From IMG/VR virus record IMGVR_UViG_3300042562_000844, positions 1 through 36,383 of that record: a DNA stretch of 36,383 nt; one strand, written 5' to 3'. Numbering within the stretch: position 1 is the first letter of the stretch; every line of letters starts with the position of its first letter. Both the position numbers and the translations under genes were made by a program. This document shows positions 24,800 to 33,700 of the stretch, one piece after another. The notes under the pieces were generated by a model. It did not search any database and was not told the origin of the DNA. It was given only the letters and a program-made list of their open reading frames with translations. This stretch comes from a virus.

Positions 24800-27700
24800 T
24801 ATCTTCTCGCCATCCCAACTCTTCTTTCGTGGTCCTTAAGCTTTCTTACAACTCTATTAGCCAGTGCGTCTTCGTCCATTCCCGGCGAAGGTTGTACAGT
24901 AAGATTATAGTATGATACGGGTGCTGATGCAACTTGTTGGGCCGGTTGACCAGAAGAAACAGAAGACATAGAATTATTTGGTCTAGCCAGCATATAACTC
25001 AAAGCATTGATACCATTATTAAGCTTTTGTGTTAATGGTTGGGTGAGAACCATTTCCCCTTGGTGAAGGTTGGCTAGGGTGTTGTCATTGTTAATAGTAC
25101 CGCCCGAACGCAATCCTGGAATATTTGGAAGGCTTATCGTCATGTATTCCGTACCTGCCCATCCAGGGGACATTGCGGACGGAGTACTTATTTTTCTTTG
25201 ACCAAGTCTTGGAACGTTAGGGTGAAGTATTGCGCTATTAAATTCATCAAAGGGGTCTACATTTTGCTTGTATGGAAATTCTATTGTTCCATCTGGTAAC
25301 CTTTTTGCTTTAGAAAGAAGTTGACTCAAATTTATTTCTGAAAGTTTTGGAATTAAATTTGTAAAAGTTCCATAGCCCTCGCCGCGGGTGGGACCAGATT
25401 CAATGTTGCGCGCTCCCCCCCATGGAGATTGATCCATTATTTGAGCTTGAATAATTTTTTTAATCTCTTCTTCAGAAAATATTTTATTTACAGAAGACTG
25501 TATAACTCCCTGCTTATTTATTAATGAAATTGGTATATCTGGTAAAATATTTTGTAGGCCAAATTTTTCTTGAACTCTTGATAAATATTCTTGGCCCCTA
25601 CTTGGGTCTGCCAAGTTACCAGGTAGAATAATTTCTTGGATGTCTTCAAGTTTTGGACTTGCTCCCTTGCCACCAACTGCATGAAATTGAAGTTCTGTAA
25701 AAGGTTCTAGTAAACTATATGAAGCTAGGTTAGAATAATCTATAGACTCAAAGCCATATTCGGATTTTCTAAGTGATTGAATTCTTGGAAATCTAGCCGG
25801 ACTAGATTTTACATTCATATCAAATGTGTCGTGCATAGCAAGTGTAGCTCTATCTAAAATTTTAGGGTCAAGGACTAATTTTACAGGTCCGTAGCCACCT
25901 GTATATGGGTTGTTGACGTATTTATTACCAAGAGTGCCGTAAGTAGGTCTTTTTAATATATCCATGTCTTCTTGATATCCAAAGTTTGTACGCTCTGCAA
26001 ATACTCTTTGAAGATCTGGATTTTTTTGCCTTGCTGGAAGTTCAAAATTAGTTTGAATTCTTCCATCACGAAGAAAACCTTCAAAGCCAGACTCTTGCAT
26101 TTGTGTCATGGCATCTGACTCACCAGTAAGTTTAGCTAAATGATCTTCAATTGCATTTGCTACATAATTAAGTTCTTCAGCAGTTAAATCTAGCAGTTTG
26201 CCCTCTGGAGTGATTGCTATATTAGCAATTGATTCGGCTCTACCGACAGAATGCAGGCCATGGATCAGATCACGGGCGTTAGGCATTAGTTCTGTACTCT
26301 GATATAATGGCATCATAGCCAGTTCTGGTGGCACTGTTCCTATTGGTGGGTCAGAAAAATTTTCTCGATTGTATGCCGTAGACCCATCTGGTCTTTCATT
26401 GGGGCCGTAAGGTCCCATTCCTTGTTGTTGTTTGGCTAATCTATATTTTTCAAGTGCCTTTTCTGCAGGTGACACTGGTGATACTTCGGCTTTTGGAAAG
26501 CCTTCAAGCCAAGGGTTTGTCATATGGTCTCCCGCTGGTGCAATTCTTTGAGGAAGACCCATTCCTGATCTTCTTTCGTTCATTCTTGAAGCTGCTTGTT
26601 CTGCCAAGTCATCGTACATGGAAGTTGCTGGGCCAGGAGTTAAGGATGCTCTAGGTGTTCTAACAGGGCCTGGAATTAACATGGCTCTCATATTGAATGG
26701 GGCATTCATCGAGTCGAGGGCTTGATCGATGATCGAACGTTTATCACGACTAGGCATTCTAGCTTTTAATATATCCATCAAACTTGAACGCTCTGCCTTT
26801 GGTGCCGTAAGTCTATTTAACATTGTTTGAGCTAGTGTTGGCTTAGGTGCTTTTTCTTCCCCGCGCGCAATGCGCGCCATTTGATCATATCTTTCGTTAA
26901 ACGTTGTTGATGCCATTTCCTTTGCCTTTTGTTTCTTAACTATTCTTGCAAAGAAATTTTCTACTGGACTCTTCTTGGGTTCAGCCTTTGGATAAACTTT
27001 TTCTCCATACCATCCGGAGCCCCTGAATATTGTACTTGATTCCGGGTTCCTCATAATATCTTGAATAGAAAAGCCTGGATTTCTTCCATCTTTAAATGCC
27101 TGAATTGCTTGATAGAGATCAGGATATTCTGCATCCAATCCATACATCTCCATGTTATCTAGCCATTGTGGGCTTGACGAGTTATTTCCTCGATTCATTT
27201 GACCCGCTGTATTATCATACCTATCAAGATCAAATCCAAGCTTACCCCAAACACTGGTACCTGCGTCAGCAGTTTCAACAGTATTTCTGTCAACACCAAT
27301 TCTAGGATAGATATCGTCCATCCTTCTAGTGAAAGCAGTTGCCAGCCCCGATCCTTGAAAATCTTGTTCGATAGACATTATGTCATTAGAAACACTATTT
27401 TTAGATCTAGCTGATGATCTTACTGGACGAATGGTTCTATTAAAGTTTCCCGCGTACATCCAGGCCTCTACGTCGGCTGGCCTGATTAAAAACTCTCCAG
27501 TAGCATTAACAGCTCTATCCGCAGGTTCCATACCGCCAACAGTTACGCCCTTAGTTCGAGTAGCTACGTCAGTTTTAACTGTTGCAATTTCTGGCAGATA
27601 GCCTCTTGCCTCCTCAGGAAGACTATAATACATGTTTTCCCATTCTTTAATTGTCATCAACTGACCCTCATCAGAACCAGAGGTAATTCTGATCATATCA

Positions 27701-30700
27701 GTAGAACTATTAGAATCAAACAGAGAAGAAATTTTATCACCTAGTGAGGATCGCCTACTAAGTTTTTTAAGCTTAGAGATAGAACTTGTTCCAACTTGAC
27801 TTTCCATATCAGATAATACTGGACGTTGGAAGCTTCCATTTATAAGTTTGGGAGCAAATTCTTCTGCTTGGATAACTTTTGAAGTTTCGTCCATAAAGTT
27901 ATTGCCCAAGACTCCTCTATCCAAGGCGCTTTCGATACCCCGTCTAGGAATTCTTCTTCCTACTGCCTGTGCCAATTTGCGGCCAAGTGGGTAAAGTCCA
28001 AGGGATGCAAGGGACAGCGGGAGATCGATATTAGCTGCTCCAGTTTCATTAGCCCCCATTGCACTCTTTCTAGCTGAAAGAGTATCTCTCATTGGTAGCA
28101 ACCACTCTGGCATACCACTATCAATAGATTTCTGTGCTTCAATCTTACGAGCTGCCTTAGCTTCTGCCGCCTTCTTTATAGCGGCATCAGTTTTAGGCCT
28201 AGCAACCTTTGGAACAATCTTAGAGTGATGTGCTTGAACCTCGGCCCAATCAGTTTTAGAAAGCTGAATCAGATCGTCCTTTAAGCTGTTATACGTAGCT
28301 TTTTCTTCTGGTGAAAGTTTTCCTAGGTTAGCCATTGCACTGTCAAAATTTGCTAGTGCATCATCTATAGCTTTTTGGAATCCAGCAGAATACTCAGACT
28401 TTGAAGCCCTCTTTGCAATCTCTGCAGTTGTTTCTGCAAACCACGTACGGGCACCTGCTTTTTCCATTAAGAAGTTTGCTCTTACCTGGTCTCCTACAGG
28501 AAGCCTCAGCCCCCCAACAGTTCTTGGTTGGCTTGCCTTGCTTGCAACAAACGCTTGCCCCTGGTCGGCTACAATATTTCCATATAGATTTTCCGGTTGC
28601 AGATCTTTGTCTCTTCTAAGAACAGAAGCAACTGCTTGTCTGTAAAATTCATCATCAGTAAATTTTCCGGTGGGTTCTGCAAATTTTTCATCAAACGTGG
28701 AGCGAACTCCAAACATCCTATCACCAGTAATTGGGTGCCTAAACTTTATAACCTTTTGATCTGGTGTTTTTAGTCCAAACAGATCTGTGGTTAGCTGGGA
28801 CCCCCTTGCTTCAGCATAAGCAGAGGCAGCATCAGTATGTCCCTTTACAACATGCAATTGTCCAAAGGGATCTCTATACGTTCCGTTAACCCCTGGAATA
28901 GCAGAACTGCGTCCGCCCAGAGCACCAGTCAATTCTCCGAGTTCTGTAACTGGCATTCCGGAAAATGCGTCGGAACCAGCTTCCTTATTGCTTGCTCTTA
29001 AAAGTGCTGAAACTTCTGCAGTTCTAGCAGCATCCTTTTCACTTAACTTAGATCCCCGCCTCAACCAATTCATTGGGTTAATGTCTGCTTCACCTCTATC
29101 GCCTGCCCTATATGCTGAGCTAGGTAAGATTTTTTTAAAGCCTGAAGTAACATACTTGTTTACAAAACCTGTAGAGGTTGCCGCCGGTTCTTGCCCGCGT
29201 GCTGCTTGGGCTGCTGAGGTTCGTGCTGCTTTTCTTTCTTTGGCAACTGCAGCATTAGTTCTTCTATCTAAATTACTGGTTGCCGAACGTGCATTTTTAG
29301 AAGCATTAAGGCCAGGCTGAGGGTTTTCAAAAGTTGGTGGCTTAAAGTTATCAAGCGCATTAGATATACGAATAGGGTTGGGGAGTGCTCTTGAAACTGC
29401 TTTAGCTCCCTTAAAGGCCCAGGTCATTGGCACCCAGGTCATTGGGTCAAGTAATCTAAATGCTCCGTCCCAAACACCAGAACTTAAGTTAGCAATTTTT
29501 CCAAGAGCACCACCACCAGAGAAACTTGTTATTTTGCTTCTGTTTGCTATTGCACTTCTAAGTTCTTCTTCTGGAGTTATTTGGCTATCTCTAGGGTCTC
29601 TATCTCTACGGGTCCACTTGTTATTAAGTGCATCAATTCCGCCCGCAAGTGCTTGACCAGGTGCAACATACTTAGAATTATTCCAGGCTTCCCTTGGATT
29701 AAGTCCACCAAGCCCTTTTCCTGTGTTTATAGATAGCAAAGCAGTAGATAATACCCTAGAAATTCCTTGTTCATACGGAGTGAATCCAATTTTAGCAGCT
29801 TTATGAAGAAGACCCAAAGGGCCAGATCTTCTATGAAAATCTTCGGTATAGTTTTCATCTAAAGATTGTCTATTTTCAGGCTTTTTTGCACTCAGGTATG
29901 TACCCGGTGGTTTAATGTATGTCCTAGATTTTCTCTTCCTGCGAGTTATCTTATTCTTACGAGTTATTGGGTTATAAGACATTGAAGAGGAATTGTTATC
30001 ACCTGCGTAGGCAACCATTCCACCGATATGGAACTTAGGAACTTCTTTATCAGAAAGATCACCATTGTTAATCATATGCATGAATCCTTCTCCATACCGA
30101 CTAACAGCCTTACGTTGAATTACATATTCACCAGATTGAAGAACTGCAGGAACTTCGTCACGCTTTAATGATTTGTCTGCAGTAGAAAGTTTGTTAACGT
30201 TTCCACCGGTATGCAGGTAATTTCTTGGGTCATAAGTAGATTTCCAGTTTTTGTTACCTAAACTAGAATCTTTATCTCTCACCTCAAAGTGCAGGTGTGG
30301 ATCAGAATCTCTAAGGCCGCTGCTACCAGATTTACCTATTTGCTGTCCTTCAACAACGGACTGACCTTCTTTAACGTTTCTAGTGCTTAGGTGTGCATAA
30401 ACATACTTTAGTTTATCATCTTCAACAACTACAAAGTTTCCATATCCCGGCGTACCTGCCATGTAACGAGACATGACAACCTTTCCACCACGGGTTGTAA
30501 ATACATTGCTTCCAACCGCAGCTGGGTAGTCAAGGCCTGCGTGGCGCCCACCGTAAGCTCTACCCTCCCGATTATTATAAAACGGATAGTTTGCCCAACT
30601 CTTCATTTTTACTCTGTCAAATGGGCCCTTAACGTCTCTAGCTGCAAACGGTCCTTGAATCGCTTGTTCGTTCCCTGCAGATGAATCTGTAGAACCTTCT

Positions 30701-33700
30701 AAGTAACTAGAGTTTTGGTTTCCAGAAGAACTAGATGAAGCTGAAGAACGCGCAGGGGTAGAAGCCTTTTTATCCCTAGCCTGCTGGTCTGCGGTTGCAT
30801 CATAAAGTTCTGAAGATTTTTGTGGCCCGAAAAGATATGACGATCTTCCATTATATGCGCTTGCCCCTGAACCAGAATATGAATTTGATCCACCCATGCC
30901 AGAATCATAATCATCAGATCCTCCACCCATATCAGAATATGAATTTGATCCACCCATGCCAGAGCCATAATAGTTATAGTAGTTTGCGCCACCTCCACCT
31001 GATTTTCCGTCCCAACTCCTAACCCTTAAAGAACTACCATCAGCAGCATATTTATCAAGTGCCTTTTCAAATTCTCCACCAATTGATTTTGCAAGTGCTG
31101 TATTGGCAGAATTTCCTTCGGTGGGCTGTCTTCCTTTTGGAAATATTATTGAGTTGCCTCCTCTTCCGGCCCCCGTTACAGATACACCAGTTATTTCTCC
31201 TTCTTTATCGGTAGTAACATTAAGTTTTCCTTGTTGATTAAGTTTTACTGCTTCTTCAACATTTCCCCCTCTAGCAGCGACATAAGACATAATCCTGGCA
31301 GTTCTAAGTTGGTCCGCTAGATCTTTTGAGCCTTTACTATAGGCTTTCCAAACTGCCTTCTGCGTTTCATCTAAATCATTAATGCTACCCTGAATAGAAT
31401 CTTTAATAGTTTTTCTAGCTTTACCATAAAACTCATCAATTCCATATCCACCCTTTTTAATTGCGTCATAAAGGGCTGGACTTAAATTATTCTTTATATC
31501 ATTGGCAGACTTAATTGAGCCACTAGCAATTCCATCAGTAACAGCAGTCCAAGCTTTTTCAAGATTATCTGCATTTTTAACATCGCCCTCAGTGCTTACG
31601 GTTGCGTCAGAAGACTTTTCCTTCATCTTATCAATTGCATCAAGCTGTTTTTGAAGTTTATCTATTTGAGCCTGCTTGGGATCAATTTTTGCAGCAGTTT
31701 CGTCTTCCTTTTGCTTGTCAAGCATGTCATTATTCATTTGGTTCTTGATTAATGCTGCTTCTCCAAGTTCCCCTGCTGCTAAAGCTTCTCTATAAGAAAT
31801 TTGTGAGGCACGCATTTTTCTTTCAAACTCAAAGGCTTTCTTTTCAGCCTCAAGCTTTTTGTTAATTGCGTCTATTTCTTTTTTAATTACATCGATTTTA
31901 CCCTGAATTGCTTTCTTTTGAGCATCGTACCCAGAAGCAACTGCATTTTTTCTACCGGCCGAAGTTGCAGATTCCTTGACTCTTGGAGTGGCGGCTTGTA
32001 CGTCAAGTGCAAGTTGCTTGTTTACCTGGGCCGCAACAGTCATAGCTTCTATTGCACTGGTAGCGGTTCCAAAGCTCCCCGCGGCTTTGTCTGCATTATA
32101 AGCATTTTGAGCCATTGCATCGGAGACTCCTGATTGTGCAAGGAAAGCTAATTGTGCCGCAACCGTGAGGTTGTTTTCTTTTCTAATAAGTTCTTCATAT
32201 TTAGTTCCAACAACTCCAAGATCTTCTATAAATTGTTTTCTAAACCTTTCGTCCATCCAAAAACCTTCCTGCAGGGAAGTACTTGTTTTTAGGTCCTCTA
32301 CAAACTTACTAAACCCTGCAGGGTTAACTGCACTGATGTTTCCAAGCATGTTACTTAATTGATCCGCGGCCCCCTTTACGGCTGTGTCACCCATTCTACT
32401 AACTTCTAATGCTAGTTGTCCAGAAGCAGACCTGATTGCATCATCTCTTTGAGTATTATAACTTGTAGCATCTTGAGGTGCCCCAAGAGCTTTTAGAACA
32501 GTATCCAGTAAGCTGTCGTCTTCTTCTGCTCTAGGTTTATCTGCATTTTTTACTCCATTAACTTTAAATTGGTCCATGGCATTGTTATATTTATCTGTTC
32601 CAATAGCCCCTGCAAGTGCTCTATCGAATGCTGATTGAATAAGTTTTTTTCTACCTTCTGGTCCCTTAAGATTTAATTCATCAATTTCAGCATTAACAAC
32701 AACTTTATATTTACCTTGACCAGCTTCATCTAGGACAACTTGGATAGCGTCCTTTGCTTTTTGTGGGTCTAGGCCTTGCAGAACAAGCGAGGAGTACATT
32801 GATGTTAGTTTAGCAGTAATGCTTCTTTCTGGATCAGCTTCATTTTTAAGATCTTCAATAAGTTTTTTGATCGGGCTTTTGCTATCCATTGCATCAATAG
32901 CTTTTTTAAGTTCTTCATACCTTTTTCTAGCTTCATCAATATTTTCAGAAAGTCCAGAAAGATTTGCTTTCATTCCATTAAGTTTTTGATTAAACAATGT
33001 GGCCATATCGCTAGATACAGTCATGAATGATTGGGTTGTTTTAGCAGCATCTTGAGTACGCCTATTTACATACCAGACTGTAGCGCCTAAACCTGCCACT
33101 ATTGCTATTACGGCCCCGATTGGTCCTAGAAGAGCTAACATTCCTGCTCTAACTGTTGATGAGAATGCAGCCATAGCTTTACCAGTTGCTCCAGTAACTC
33201 CACCAAGCTTGGTCATTTTAGTAATTCCCTCGCCCAATCTTTTCATACTTTCTGCTGGGATCATTTGCCCAACCATCATTGTTGTTACTCCAAAGCTCAT
33301 GGCCCCTGTAGCCAGGTTTGCTAAAGCCCCCTGCTTTGGACCTACAAGCGACGCAACTGAACCAGCCGCCATGGCTCCCATTCCTACTTTAGTCATGGAC
33401 GGCAGACGTCTACCTGCTTTTTTACCTGGTTCTTTTTCCCCGTCGGGATCTAACAAAACTGTATCTCCACCTCCATCAACATCTACATCTCCAGTAGTAG
33501 TTAATCCAGGGGAATTAGGATTACTCATCCTGTACTGTTCAGTTTCAATTATAGTTTCTGTCGTAAGTCCTGCCAGGGCAGTAATTTCAGTCCTTATAGC
33601 TGTAACTAAAAGTGCTTCGGCCTCAGCAACTGCAACTTTAGCTGCTGCTACAGCCTTAGTGCTTGAAGAACCTTGTGCGGATAGTTTTGCAGATGCATCG

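Noticed and set aside
30699-30998. Minus-strand 99-codon frame in the linker repeat
   Set aside because: It is an off-frame product of the 60-bp repeat inside the tape measure gene.
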